Positions 7,361-16,468 of a stretch of 64,000 nt of DNA are shown in pieces; the stretch's first letter is position 1; each line of letters opens with the position of its first letter. Position numbers and translations under genes: made by a program. Origin of the DNA: Gluconacetobacter johannae. Its GTDB lineage: Bacteria > Pseudomonadota > Alphaproteobacteria > Acetobacterales > Acetobacteraceae. The stretch covers positions 1-64,000 of the forward strand of contig NZ_BAQK01000071.1 of the NCBI RefSeq assembly GCF_025994435.1, given 5' to 3'. Under the pieces are notes generated by a model. That model was given only the letters and a program-made list of their open reading frames with translations, was not told the origin of the DNA and searched no databases.

Positions 7361-9043
7361 TCAGAAGGCGGCCTGGATCCGTCCCGCGACGGCATTGCCG
7401 TTGCGCCCCAGGACATTGACGCCGCCCGAGACGCCTTTCGAACGACTGACGATGAAATGGTCGTAGTCCAGCATGAACTTCACATGCGGGTTCGGGTACC
7501 AGTTCAGCCCGCCCTGCCAGACCGTCTGCTGGTTGCCGTTGATCCCCGCACCACCCTGGCCCGCGACGTCGTTCAGGTCCGTCACGCTCCAGCGGCCATT
7601 GAGTTCCAGCGCGCCCCAATGATCGTGCAGCGGATCGAAATCGTACTCGACGCCGGGCGTCGTGAAGGCGGCGATCTTGGAGTTATAGGCGCGCGGCTTG
7701 CCGAACAGGGTGTAGTTGGCCGCGACGTACCAGCCATCGAAACCCAGCGACGGCAGCGGGGACGCACCGGCCTCATGACTGCGCTCCACGCCGATATGGT
7801 AATATTCGCCCTTCAGCAGGAAGCGCCGCCACCGGAAGCCCAGTTGCGGACCGGCGGCCCAGATCTGCGAGACGTTGGTCAGGGCGCCCGATGTCAGCAG
7901 CGACGTCTCGCCCAGCGGGATTTCGACGTTGTCGCTGAACGTGTAGGTGCGCCCCTTCGAATTCTGGTTGACCTTGAAGGCGCTCGTCGCGCCCGCGCCG
8001 ACATGGACGTCGATGTCCTTGCTGACATAGGGGCGCCCGGCGACACGCACCACCCCGCCGGTCTGGCTGTCGGTGATCGTCGTGTCCTTCGACCGGTCGC
8101 CGAACTTCTGCCCGGTGAAATAGGCCGCCGCGAGCCAGCGCTTTTCGTAATGCTCGCCCCCGATGCTGAAGCGCGCGACGCCGCCGGCGAGATTGCGTAC
8201 CAGATCGACGATCGTCGGACGTTCGAGGAATTCGAACGCCCCGGAGCGTTCGGCGCTTTCCTCTTCCATGCGCGGCTGGAAATAGCCGGCGGTCAGCGTC
8301 GTGTTGCGAAGCCCGGTATAGTTCAGGTTGGCCTCGAACAATCCCACCGACCCGTCGACCGAACTGGAGCCGAAATCGGGGGTGACGTTGGCCACCCAGT
8401 CCTTGTACCGCCAGGTGAAATACAGACGCAGCCGGCGCGCATTCTGGGTGAAATTGTTGAAATTGCCCCTGGCCTCTCCGGCTTTCGGACCGGCGTCGAA
8501 AAAGCCGCCGATATCCTCCTGCGCCAGCAGGCCGACCGAGAAGCTGTAGGCGCCGTCATCCGACGAGATGGTGGGGCGGCCGGACGGGAAACCGATGCGG
8601 ATGCCGCCGATATGGACGCTTTCATCCTTTTTGGTCGCGGCCTTGAATTCCTCCCACGAGGCGATCGAGCCTTCCAGCGCGGCCAGGCGGGAGTCGGCGT
8701 CGGATCGCGGACGATGCGGGCCGGCGCCCTGGGGCTCGCCGATCGTGGGCAGCGGGCCGGTCCAGGGTTGCGGCTGGGGCTGGGGCTGGGCCTGGGCGTG
8801 GCGCACCTCCTGCGGGGCCGGCGTGCGCGCGTGCGCGGTGCGGACGGCGCCTTCGGCGCGGGCCACGCGCGCGCGCAACTGCCCGATCTCGCCCAGCATG
8901 TCGTGCCGCATCTGCGCCATTTCGCGGCGCAGCTCGCGGATTTCGTCGTCCTGCGGCGACGCCATGGCCACTTCCGGCGCGGCAACACCCGTCATAATGG
9001 TTGTCAGAAGCATGGCTTCCCGCCACCGCGAACGAAAACGCAT
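7361..9043 (-). CDS. OprP/OprO-like outer-membrane porin
   Basis: Outer-membrane channel of about 560 aa. Order: signal peptide, a short coiled-coil region (DEIRELRREMAQMRHDM), a Pro/Gln-rich linker with a PQPQPQPQP run, then a C-terminal beta-barrel with many aromatic-alternating strands ending in the terminal phenylalanine used by the BAM machinery. This architecture matches phosphate-selective porin O/P family proteins with an N-terminal trimerising helix. The ATG at 9043 is preferred over a TTG at 9049 because of a GGGGGAG ribosome site six bases upstream. It lies 141 bp before sbp on the same strand, suggesting joint anion uptake. Confidence 0.85.
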   Translation of the reverse strand: MRFRSRWREAMLLTTIMTGVAAPEVAMASPQDDEIRELRREMAQMRHDMLGEIGQLRARVARAEGAVRTAHARTPAPQEVRHAQAQPQPQPQPWTGPLPTIGEPQGAGPHRPRSDADSRLAALEGSIASWEEFKAATKKDESVHIGGIRIGFPSGRPTISSDDGAYSFSVGLLAQEDIGGFFDAGPKAGEARGNFNNFTQNARRLRLYFTWRYKDWVANVTPDFGSSSVDGSVGLFEANLNYTGLRNTTLTAGYFQPRMEEESAERSGAFEFLERPTIVDLVRNLAGGVARFSIGGEHYEKRWLAAAYFTGQKFGDRSKDTTITDSQTGGVVRVAGRPYVSKDIDVHVGAGATSAFKVNQNSKGRTYTFSDNVEIPLGETSLLTSGALTNVSQIWAAGPQLGFRWRRFLLKGEYYHIGVERSHEAGASPLPSLGFDGWYVAANYTLFGKPRAYNSKIAAFTTPGVEYDFDPLHDHWGALELNGRWSVTDLNDVAGQGGAGINGNQQTVWQGGLNWYPNPHVKFMLDYDHFIVSRSKGVSGGVNVLGRNGNAVAGRIQAAF

Positions 9044-9367
9044 CCTCAACTCCCCCCTTCAAACCGACGCATGATGAGTGGACCCCGCCCACCAAACCCA
9101 TGCCATTTTAGTGATATGATATTTTCACGTCGAAAATAGTTATTTCATCAAATCGACACCACATCAAATCCGTTGTCAATCGTGGTTAACTGGAATTGCG
9201 ACATAAAATTGCACTACGCATATGCGGGACCTGAATGCCTCGGCAATCCACCTCGCCGGGCCGCGCGGCCGTCCGGCGGGACACCGTGCCGTATCAGCAC
9301 CGGAACGATGGCCGCTGACCGATGCCGCACGATGGTCTAGGGTGGCGGCGAACGATACGGCGACAGC
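9044..9367. other. 324-bp AT-richer divergent intergenic region
   Basis: No coding feature is supported. The stretch 9110-9220 is visibly AT-richer than its surroundings and separates the minus-strand porin from the plus-strand OPT transporter, so it should hold promoters for both. A candidate porin promoter is listed separately. I see no convincing promoter for the OPT gene. Confidence 0.6.
9151..9179 (-). promoter_or_regulatory. Candidate promoter of the porin/sbp genes
   Basis: On the minus strand a perfect TTGACA (9179-9174) is followed after 17 bases by TCGATT (9156-9151), a poor -10 element. It lies about 110 bp upstream of the porin ATG in AT-rich DNA. The -35 match is strong and the -10 weak. 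Confidence 0.35.
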
Positions 9368-11338
9368 ATGACGAACATGACCTCCTCCCCTCTTTCCACC
9401 TCCCCGTCCCAGCGGGAAATGACGATCAGGGGTCTGATCCTGGGCGCCCTCATCACCGTGGTCTTCACAGCCTCGAACGTCTATCTGGGCCTGAAGATCG
9501 GCCTGACGGTCGCGTCCTCGATTCCGGCGGCGGTGATCTCGATGTCCGTGCTGCGTATGATGGGCGGCGCGACGATCCTGGAAAACAATCTGGTCCAGAC
9601 CCAGGCCTCGGCGGCGGGCACGCTGTCCTGCGTGTTCATCTCGTTCCCCTGCCTAGTCATGATCGGCTACTGGCAGCATTTCCCGTATCTGGAGACGATG
9701 CTGCTCTCGATGGCCGGGGGGATGACCGGCGTGCTGTTCACGGTCCCGCTGCGCCGCGCGATGGTGACGCACAGCACCCTGCCCTACCCCGAGGGCGTGG
9801 CGGCGGCCGAAATCCTCAAGGCCGGGTCCGAGACCGGCAACCCCGACAGCCTGAAGGCCCTGCTGACCGGCGGGCTGGTGTCGGCGGTGGTCACGCTGGC
9901 CACCGGCGGGTTGCGCCTGCTGGCCGACGGGGCGGCCACAACAGCGACATGGGGCGGCGCGGTCTTCAGGGCCTCGACCGGCTTTTCGCTGGCGCTGCTG
10001 GGGGCGGGCTATCTGGTCGGCATCGCCGGCGGCATCGCCATGCTGCTGGGCGCGATCATCGCATGGGGTATGGCCGTCCCGGTCCTCAGCACCCTCCTGC
10101 CCAACCCCGCGCACCTGGGGCCGGCCGATTTCGCTACCGCGCTGTGGGCGCAGAAAGTCCGCTTCATGGGCGCGGGCACGATCTCGGTCGCGGCCGTCTG
10201 GACGCTGGCGGTGCTGGCCCGTCCGGTCGCGGCCGGCATCCGCGACATGCTCCGCGCCGGGGCGGGAATCGGGGATGCGGGCGACGAGCGCGACCTGGCG
10301 CCCCGCACGCTGGGCCTGCTGGCGGGCGTGCTGCTGCTCGTGCTGTTCGGCCTGTTCGTCGTCTTCCAGATGCCGGTGGCGACCAACGGCCACGCCATCG
10401 TCACCGCCGCGCTGGCCGCCGTCGCATTCTGCGCGCTGTTCGGCTTCCTGGTGGCGGCCGCCTGCGGCTACATGGCCGGCATCGTGGGGTCGTCCTCGTC
10501 GCCGCTGTCGGGAATCGCCATCATCGCCACGGTCATGATCGCCTCGTTCCTGCTGCTGCTGGAAGGGCTGGGCCTGCTGCCGGCCGAAATGGCGGCCAAC
10601 AATCATCACCTGGCCATCGCCTTCGCCCTGTTCCTGCTGTCGGCGATCGTCGCATCGACGGCCATTTCCAACGACAATCTGCAGGATCTCAAGACCGGGC
10701 AACTGGTGGGCGCCTCCCCCTGGCGACAGCAGGCCGCCCTGCTGGTCGGCTGCGCCAGCGGCGCCCTCGTCATCCCGCCCGTGCTGGAACTGCTGTACCA
10801 GGCCTACGGCTTCGTGGGCGCGATGCCACGTCCGGGCATGGATGCCAGCCACGCCCTGGCCGCGCCGCAGCCCGCGCTGCTGGTGACGCTCACCACCGGC
10901 ATCTTTCGGCATCAACTGGACTGGACGATGATCCTGCTGGGGGTCGGGCTTGGGATCACCCTCATCGCGACCGACCTGCTGCTGCGCCGGCGCGGGGGCG
11001 CCCTGCCGCCGCTGGCGGTCGGCATCGGCCTGTACCTGCCCCCCGCCGTCAGCGTGACGCTGGCCATCGGCGCCCTGCTGGGATGGGCCTGCACCCGGCG
11101 GGCGCAAGGGGGCCGAAGCCCCCATGCCGAAACCGGAACCGGCACCATGCTGGCCTCGGGCTTCATCGTCGGCGAAAGCCTGACCGGCGTGCTGCTGGCC
11201 GCCATCGCCGGGGCGACGGGGCGGGACGACACGCTGTCCATCCTGCCGGCCGAGGCCGGCAGGATGCCCACGCTGCTGGGCTTCGGGGTATTCGTCGCCA
11301 TATGTATCTGGTTCGGCCGCAGCTTACGACGCGGGTGA
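9368..11338 (+). CDS. OPT family oligopeptide/metal-complex transporter
   Basis: Large inner-membrane transporter of 656 aa with about 14-16 hydrophobic segments. N-terminal TIRGLILGALITVVFTASNVYLGLKIG and the NLVQTQASAAGT and YPEGVAAAEILKAG segments are characteristic of the bacterial OPT family (oligopeptide or siderophore/metal-chelate symport). The start is the ATG at 9368; no strong ribosome site is evident. It is followed after 43 bp by a flavin-dependent oxidoreductase gene, but a functional link is not obvious. The substrate is unknown. Confidence 0.9.
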   Translation: MTNMTSSPLSTSPSQREMTIRGLILGALITVVFTASNVYLGLKIGLTVASSIPAAVISMSVLRMMGGATILENNLVQTQASAAGTLSCVFISFPCLVMIGYWQHFPYLETMLLSMAGGMTGVLFTVPLRRAMVTHSTLPYPEGVAAAEILKAGSETGNPDSLKALLTGGLVSAVVTLATGGLRLLADGAATTATWGGAVFRASTGFSLALLGAGYLVGIAGGIAMLLGAIIAWGMAVPVLSTLLPNPAHLGPADFATALWAQKVRFMGAGTISVAAVWTLAVLARPVAAGIRDMLRAGAGIGDAGDERDLAPRTLGLLAGVLLLVLFGLFVVFQMPVATNGHAIVTAALAAVAFCALFGFLVAAACGYMAGIVGSSSSPLSGIAIIATVMIASFLLLLEGLGLLPAEMAANNHHLAIAFALFLLSAIVASTAISNDNLQDLKTGQLVGASPWRQQAALLVGCASGALVIPPVLELLYQAYGFVGAMPRPGMDASHALAAPQPALLVTLTTGIFRHQLDWTMILLGVGLGITLIATDLLLRRRGGALPPLAVGIGLYLPPAVSVTLAIGALLGWACTRRAQGGRSPHAETGTGTMLASGFIVGESLTGVLLAAIAGATGRDDTLSILPAEAGRMPTLLGFGVFVAICIWFGRSLRRG

Positions 11339-11381
11339 TCGCGCAAGACATCGTGCAGGAACTGGCAAAGGACCGACTCTG

Positions 11382-12365
11382 GTGATTCCCTTCTCGGTGC
11401 TCGACCTGTCGCTCATCGTCCGGGGCGGCGACGCCGCCACGGCCTTCCGCAACAGCCTGGCCCTGGCCCGGCATGCCGAGGCCCTGGGCTTCAACCGCTA
11501 CTGGGTGGCGGAACATCATTCCATGCCGGCCATCGCCTCGGCCGCGACGGCGGTCCTGATCGGGCACCTCGCGGCAGGGACGCGCACCATCCGGGTGGGC
11601 TCGGGCGGGATCATGCTGCCCAACCATGCGCCGCTGGCGATCGCCGAGCAGTTCGGCACGCTGGAAAGCCTGTTTCCCGGCCGAATCGACCTGGGGCTGG
11701 GCCGCGCGCCGGGATCGGACCAGGAGACGATGCGCGCCCTGCGCCGCGACCCGGCCAGCGCCGACCGCTTTCCGCAGGACGTGGTGGAACTGCTGCATTA
11801 TTTCGACCCGCCCGCCCCCGGCCAGCGGGTGCGCGCCGTGCCGGGCGCCGGGCTGGACATTCCGGTCTGGCTGCTGGGGTCTTCCCTGTTCTCGGCGCAT
11901 CTGGCGGCGTCGCTGGGCCTGCCTTTCGCCTTCGCCTCGCATTTCGCGCCCGACCAGATGGAAGACGCGGTGGCCCTGTATCGCCAGCGCTTCACCCCGT
12001 CCCGGCGCCTGGACGCGCCCTATGTCATGCTGGCGCTGAACGTGGTGGCGGCCGACAGCGACGAGACGGCGCGCCTGCTGTTCACCTCGCACCAGCAGCA
12101 GTTCGTGGCCCTGCGCCGGGGCATGCCGGGGCAGTTTCCGCCCCCCGTCGCCTCGACCGAAGGGTTGTGGACGCCGGCGGAACAGGCGGGCATCGACCGC
12201 GCGCTGGCATGTTCGGTCGTGGGCGGGCCGGCGGCCGCGCGCGCGGGCATCCACGCCTTCATCGCCCGGCATCGCCCGGACGAGCTGATGATCGTCGGCG
12301 CCATCCACGACCAGGCGGCGCGCCTGCGGTCGTTCGAGATCGCGGCCGCGGCGCGAACACGATGA
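11382..12365 (+). CDS. Luciferase-like (LLM class) flavin-dependent oxidoreductase
   Basis: TIM-barrel FMN-dependent monooxygenase of the bacterial luciferase superfamily (327 aa, YhbW/MsnO8-like subgroup). Diagnostic segments: LARHAEALGFNRYWVAEHH, GSGGIMLPNHAPLAIAEQFGTL, and GRIDLGLGRAPGSD. It uses a GTG start and overlaps the next gene region (ATGATG at the stop). Which aldehyde or ketone it oxidises cannot be told. The close coupling to a peptidase may be only positional. Confidence 0.9.
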   Translation: MIPFSVLDLSLIVRGGDAATAFRNSLALARHAEALGFNRYWVAEHHSMPAIASAATAVLIGHLAAGTRTIRVGSGGIMLPNHAPLAIAEQFGTLESLFPGRIDLGLGRAPGSDQETMRALRRDPASADRFPQDVVELLHYFDPPAPGQRVRAVPGAGLDIPVWLLGSSLFSAHLAASLGLPFAFASHFAPDQMEDAVALYRQRFTPSRRLDAPYVMLALNVVAADSDETARLLFTSHQQQFVALRRGMPGQFPPPVASTEGLWTPAEQAGIDRALACSVVGGPAAARAGIHAFIARHRPDELMIVGAIHDQAARLRSFEIAAAARTR

Positions 12366-12400
12366 TGGACGGCCCGACCCGGCAGTGCGATGATCGGGCC

Positions 12401-14077
12401 ATGCCCATCCAGTTCAAAGACCTCGATTTCCCGCCGCCCACGGCCGACAGCCTGGCCACCGCCTTCGCCCGCGTCACCGCCCTGCTGGACGATGGCCGGC
12501 GGGGCGACGCCCTGGCCCTGTTCGACACCGAACGCCGCGCCTACGACAGTTGGGCGTCGCTGGTCGCGCTGCGGTTCGCGCAGGATACGACCGACCCGAA
12601 GGCGAAGGCCGACCGCGACCTGGCCGACAGCCTGACCCCCCTGGTCACCGGGCACGAGGTCGCGATCAAGCGCCGCCTGCTGGACGATGCCGACCGGCCG
12701 GGCCTGACGGCGGCCATCGGCACCCACGCCGTCAAGCTGTGGGAAACCGACGTCACGACCTTCGACCCGCGCATCCGCGACGCGCTGGAGGAAGAAGCCC
12801 GGCTGGGCGGCGAATACACCGCCCTGCTGGCCTCGGCCCGCGTGACCGTCGCGGGACAGACCATCAACCTGTCGGGGCTGGCGCCATTCGCCGAAAGCCT
12901 GGACCGCGCCACCCGGCACGAGGCCGAACAGGCGCGCTGGGCGTTCTTCGCCCAGCACGGGGCGGAACTCGATTCGCTGTACGACCGGCTGGTCCATGTC
13001 CGCCACGGCATGGCGACGACGCTGGGCTATGACAGCTATACCCCGCTGGGCTACCGGCGGATGCGCCGGGTCGATTACGGCCCGGCCGAAGTCGCCCGCT
13101 TCCGCGAGGACGTGTTGAACCACGTCGTGCCGCTGGTGCAGGCGATCCTGGAAAACCGGCGCCTGACCATGAACTGGGACCGGCTGCGCGCCTGGGACGA
13201 ACCGCTGATCGACCCGCTGGGCAACCCCAGGCCCGTCGGCGATCACGATGTGCTGGTCGCGCGCGCACAGACCATGTTCGACCGGCTGGGCGGCGACCTG
13301 GGCGGGTTCTACCGCCAGATGGTCGAAGGCGGGTTCCTCGACCTCCGCAACCGCGCGGGCAAGGCCGGCGGCGGGTTCTGCACCGCGTTCCCCAGCGTCG
13401 GCATGCCGTTCATCTTCGCCAATTTCAACGGCACGCAGCACGACATCAACGTCTTCACCCACGAAATGGGGCACGCCTACCAGAACTGGAAAAGCCGCGA
13501 CCTGCCGGGCATCGACCTGCTCTGGCCGACGATGGACGCGGCCGAGATCAATTCGATGGCGCTGGAATTCCTGACCTGGCCGCAGATGGACCTGATGGTC
13601 GAGGACGGGCTGGCCGACCGCTTCCGCCGCATGCACCTGATCGGGTCGCTGTCCTTCCTGCCCTACGGGGCCTGCGTCGATCATTTCCAGCACGAAATCT
13701 ATGCCCGGCCGGACATGACGCCGGACGAACGCCATGCGACCTGGCAGCGGCTGGAAAAACTCTACCTGCCCTGGCGGGATTACGGCGACCTCGCCTGGCC
13801 GTCCAAAGGCGGCCGGTGGCAGGCGCAGGCCCATATCTACCGCTCGCCCTTCTATTACATCGACTATACGCTGGCGCTGTGCTGCGCGATGCAGTTCTGG
13901 CTTCGCAGCCGCACCGACCACGCCGGGGCGATGGCGGTCTATACCGACCTGTGCGCGCTGGGCGGCTCGCAGCCCTTCACCGGACTGGTCGCCGCCGCCG
14001 GCCTGGCCAGCCCGTTCGAGCCGGGCACCCTGGCCGACATCGTGCAGGAGGCCGAGCGCGTCCTGCAGATGCGCTGA
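12401..14077 (+). CDS. M3-family oligoendopeptidase
   Basis: Cytoplasmic zinc metallopeptidase (558 aa from this ATG) of the PepF/thimet family that cleaves short peptides. The HEMGH zinc motif is at residues 354-358 and the downstream glutamate ligand lies in AAEINSMALEF. PFIFANFNGT and YIDYTLALC are further family landmarks. Starts at 12362 or 12365, which overlap the preceding stop codon as ATGA, are also possible and would add 12-13 residues. It is convergent with the thioredoxin-like gene, with a gap of only 24 bp. Confidence 0.93.
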   Translation: MPIQFKDLDFPPPTADSLATAFARVTALLDDGRRGDALALFDTERRAYDSWASLVALRFAQDTTDPKAKADRDLADSLTPLVTGHEVAIKRRLLDDADRPGLTAAIGTHAVKLWETDVTTFDPRIRDALEEEARLGGEYTALLASARVTVAGQTINLSGLAPFAESLDRATRHEAEQARWAFFAQHGAELDSLYDRLVHVRHGMATTLGYDSYTPLGYRRMRRVDYGPAEVARFREDVLNHVVPLVQAILENRRLTMNWDRLRAWDEPLIDPLGNPRPVGDHDVLVARAQTMFDRLGGDLGGFYRQMVEGGFLDLRNRAGKAGGGFCTAFPSVGMPFIFANFNGTQHDINVFTHEMGHAYQNWKSRDLPGIDLLWPTMDAAEINSMALEFLTWPQMDLMVEDGLADRFRRMHLIGSLSFLPYGACVDHFQHEIYARPDMTPDERHATWQRLEKLYLPWRDYGDLAWPSKGGRWQAQAHIYRSPFYYIDYTLALCCAMQFWLRSRTDHAGAMAVYTDLCALGGSQPFTGLVAAAGLASPFEPGTLADIVQEAERVLQMR

Positions 14078-14101
14078 CGGCCGGCCCCTCGCGGACGCGC
14101 G

Positions 14102-14614
14102 CTATCGCGCGTCCCATCTGGCCAGCAGGTCCACCACCGCCTGCGCCGACATATGCCGCGCGTCGCCCAGCGCCAGCGCCCCGTCGGGGTTCAGCAACCG
14201 GCCCTGCGGCGTGACGATCAGGACGGTCGGCACGGCCTTGATCGTCACGCCGTAGCGCTGGGCGATATCCAGGTTGGTGTCGATACGCCCGACATTGATC
14301 GCCACCGTGACGAAACGCGCATCGACCCACGGCGCGACCTGGGGCAGGCGCAGCACGCCGGCCATCAGGCGGCAATCGGGGCACCAGTTCCCGCCGAAAT
14401 CCAGCAGCACGTTCTTCCCGCTGGCCTGGGCGGCGCGGAACGCGGCCGCGACCTGCGCCTGGGCGTCGGCAGGCGGGCCATAGGGGGCGGCGACGGCGGT
14501 GGGCGCGGCCTGCCCGACCTGCGGCACCGGCATCGGCGGTACGGCGGCACGGGCCGGCAGGACCATGGCGATGCCCAGCAGGGCGGACAGGGGCAGCAGG
14601 CGGCGCAGGAGCAT
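14102..14614 (-). CDS. Exported thioredoxin-fold protein
   Basis: A 170-aa protein with a signal peptide (MLLRRLLPLSALLGIAMVLPARA) and a thioredoxin domain. The redox site is WCPDC inside LLDFGGNWCPDCRLM, and the cis-proline loop is AVPTVLIVTPQG. It resembles periplasmic thioredoxin-like proteins (DUF953/thioredoxin_7 type), which act in disulfide reduction or cytochrome maturation. It is divergent from the small membrane protein gene at 14726. The ATG at 14614 is chosen for the signal peptide; no strong ribosome site is seen. Confidence 0.88.
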   Translation of the reverse strand: MLLRRLLPLSALLGIAMVLPARAAVPPMPVPQVGQAAPTAVAAPYGPPADAQAQVAAAFRAAQASGKNVLLDFGGNWCPDCRLMAGVLRLPQVAPWVDARFVTVAINVGRIDTNLDIAQRYGVTIKAVPTVLIVTPQGRLLNPDGALALGDARHMSAQAVVDLLARWDAR

Positions 14615-14725
14615 CTTGATCCGGATCCGATGACGGAGGTGAACGAGGCATAATGTCGCGTTAACATGGACCACAGGCAAGCTTCGCCATACAGGCCCCC
14701 TCACGAAGAAGGATTCATCCCCCGC

Positions 14726-15025
14726 ATGACAGTGGCCCCGCAGCCCAGCGTCGCACGCACCCTGCTCAAGACCCTGGCCCTCGTCACCGTGACGGCGGCG
14801 CTGATGGCCAGCCTGCGCTTCAGCGCCGCCGTCGCCGGCTGGGTCGACCGGATCGCCGGAACCAGGCTGTGGAGCAGCCTGTACAGCCTGACCGGGGCGT
14901 CGGACGCGGTGTCGCGCGAGCGCCTGATCCTGCTCGGCGTCGCCGTTGCCTGCTTCCTGCTGGCGCTTCCGATCATCCAGGCCGGCGAGTGGTGCGTGGA
15001 CCGCGTGCGGGACCGCCGCAGCTAA
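14726..15025 (+). CDS. Small two-helix membrane protein, unknown function
   Basis: A 99-aa protein with two hydrophobic segments (LLKTLALVTVTAALMASL and LILLGVAVACFLLALPI) and a basic C-terminal tail. The ATG at 14726 has AAGGA 13 bases upstream; an ATG at 14666 would give 119 aa but has no ribosome site. Not recognised as a named family. It is convergent with the RlmM-like methyltransferase gene. Confidence 0.6.
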   Translation: MTVAPQPSVARTLLKTLALVTVTAALMASLRFSAAVAGWVDRIAGTRLWSSLYSLTGASDAVSRERLILLGVAVACFLLALPIIQAGEWCVDRVRDRRS

Positions 15026-15033
15026 AACGGCGG

Positions 15034-16008
15034 TCAGGACGGATCGCGGTCCCAGAAGAACGTCAGCTCGTGCTTGTTGTGCCACAGATGCAGCACGCGG
15101 CCACCGGGGATCGCCGCGAACGCCTCGGCGGTCTCGTGGTCGGTCCCGCCCTGGAACTTGATGGTCATCACGATGCGGCGGGCCGTCCCGGCCGCGACCC
15201 AGCGCCGCGCCAGCGCCAGCAGGCGCGGCGGATAGGCGATGATATCGGAAAACATCCAGTCGACCGGCCCCAGATCGGCCGGCTCGATCCCGAACGCGCT
15301 GTCCCGCCGGGCCACCACCCCCGGCATCGCGGCGACACGGGGGTCGAGGTCGGCGCGGTCCACCGCCGTGACCCCTGCCCCGCACTGCGCGATCGCCCAC
15401 GTCCAGCCGCCGGGCGACGCGCCCAGATCGACACAGGACTCACCGGGACGCGGCCAGACGCCCAGCCGGGCGCAGGCCTCCCACAGCTTCAGATAGGCCC
15501 GTGACGGCGGCCCCACCCGGTCCTCGACGAACGCGACCGCGCCGTTGACGAAGGGCGACGTCTTGCGCGTCGACAGCAGCATCGTGTCGGGGGCCAGCAG
15601 CGTCCACGCCCCCAGATGCCCCGTCGGGGCAGCCGCCGGAAACACCAGCGGCCGCGCACGGACCGGCGGCAGGCGCGCCTCGATCAGCGCCGCCCGGCGA
15701 TGGTGCCCCACCGCATGACAGGCCCAGTTCCGCTGCCGCGCACGCAGCAGCGCGGCGGCGGCGCCGATCGACGGCACGGGGTGCAGTTCGGGCTCCAGCC
15801 AGGTGTCCAGCGCCCAGGCGGCCGCCACCGGCGGGGCCGACGACAGCGCCAGCCGCCCGTGCCAGCCCATCGGCTCGACCCCCTTGCGGCGCAATTCCTC
15901 GGTCAGGGGGGCCTCGAATCCCTCGGCGGCCAGATAGGCGGCGCGAACGGGGTGCGGCAGCACCAGCGGCGGGGCGACCGGCTGTTCGGATGAGGATGTC
16001 GTCATCAT
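15034..16008 (-). CDS. RlmM-like 2'-O-ribose RNA methyltransferase (FtsJ domain)
   Basis: Probable SAM-dependent rRNA methyltransferase, 324 aa. An N-terminal THUMP-like half precedes a Rossmann methyltransferase domain with the SAM loop CVDLGASPGGWTWA. The catalytic K-D-K-E tetrad of 2'-O-ribose methylases can be placed at the lysine of AYLKLWE, the aspartate of MFSDIIAYPP, the lysine of MTIKFQGG and the glutamate of HELTFFWD. Closest named relative is RlmM (23S rRNA C2498). ATGATG offers starts at 16008 and 16005. It follows the DUF423 gene by 4 bp. Confidence 0.85.
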   Translation of the reverse strand: MMTTSSSEQPVAPPLVLPHPVRAAYLAAEGFEAPLTEELRRKGVEPMGWHGRLALSSAPPVAAAWALDTWLEPELHPVPSIGAAAALLRARQRNWACHAVGHHRRAALIEARLPPVRARPLVFPAAAPTGHLGAWTLLAPDTMLLSTRKTSPFVNGAVAFVEDRVGPPSRAYLKLWEACARLGVWPRPGESCVDLGASPGGWTWAIAQCGAGVTAVDRADLDPRVAAMPGVVARRDSAFGIEPADLGPVDWMFSDIIAYPPRLLALARRWVAAGTARRIVMTIKFQGGTDHETAEAFAAIPGGRVLHLWHNKHELTFFWDRDPS

Positions 16009-16012
16009 GCGG

Positions 16013-16420
16013 TCAGGCGCGCATCGCATCCACGGCCAGCAGCAGCCACGCCAGCATCAGCGTGCTGCCGCCGATCGGGGCCACGGGGCCGAGGTGAAGG
16101 CCCGTCACCCCGGTCCAGGCCACCGCCCCGCAGAACAGGACGATCCCCGCGGCGAATCCGCATCCCGACAGCAGCAGCAGCATGCGCCGTCCGCGCTGGG
16201 CCAGCAGCACGCCCACCGCCAGCAACGCCAGCGCGTGCCACATGCCCATCTGCACGGCCTCGCGCGCCAGGACGCGGCCACCGGCGGCGAAAGCCGCGTC
16301 GGGCAGGTGCGCCGCCAGCGCGCCGCCGGCGGCCGACAGCAACCCGGCCAGGCCGCCGGCAGCCTGGAACGACCGGGCGGACCGGGGCGGGGAAAAGGGA
16401 AAGACAGGCAGCAGCGTCAT
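16013..16420 (-). CDS. DUF423 (YgdD-like) small membrane protein
   Basis: A 135-aa protein with four hydrophobic segments. GGLAGLLSAAGGALAAHLPD, MWHALALLAVG and APIGGSTLMLAWLLLAV match the DUF423 family of inner-membrane proteins of unknown function. In many bacteria DUF423 genes neighbour RlmM-type methyltransferases, and the same pairing is present here. The start at 16420 is 48 bases from the divergent peptidase ATG at 16469, so both promoters share a very short region. Confidence 0.88.
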   Translation of the reverse strand: MTLLPVFPFSPPRSARSFQAAGGLAGLLSAAGGALAAHLPDAAFAAGGRVLAREAVQMGMWHALALLAVGVLLAQRGRRMLLLLSGCGFAAGIVLFCGAVAWTGVTGLHLGPVAPIGGSTLMLAWLLLAVDAMRA

Positions 16421-16468
16421 GATGCGCCACAGTGTAGCCGCGCCGCCCGGTTGACGTATAGTCGCCCC

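Noticed and set aside
8764..8800. Short tandem repeat (GGCTGGGGCT-like) as a mobile or CRISPR-like element
   Set aside because: It is the coding sequence of the Pro/Gln linker in the porin, not an array with spacers.
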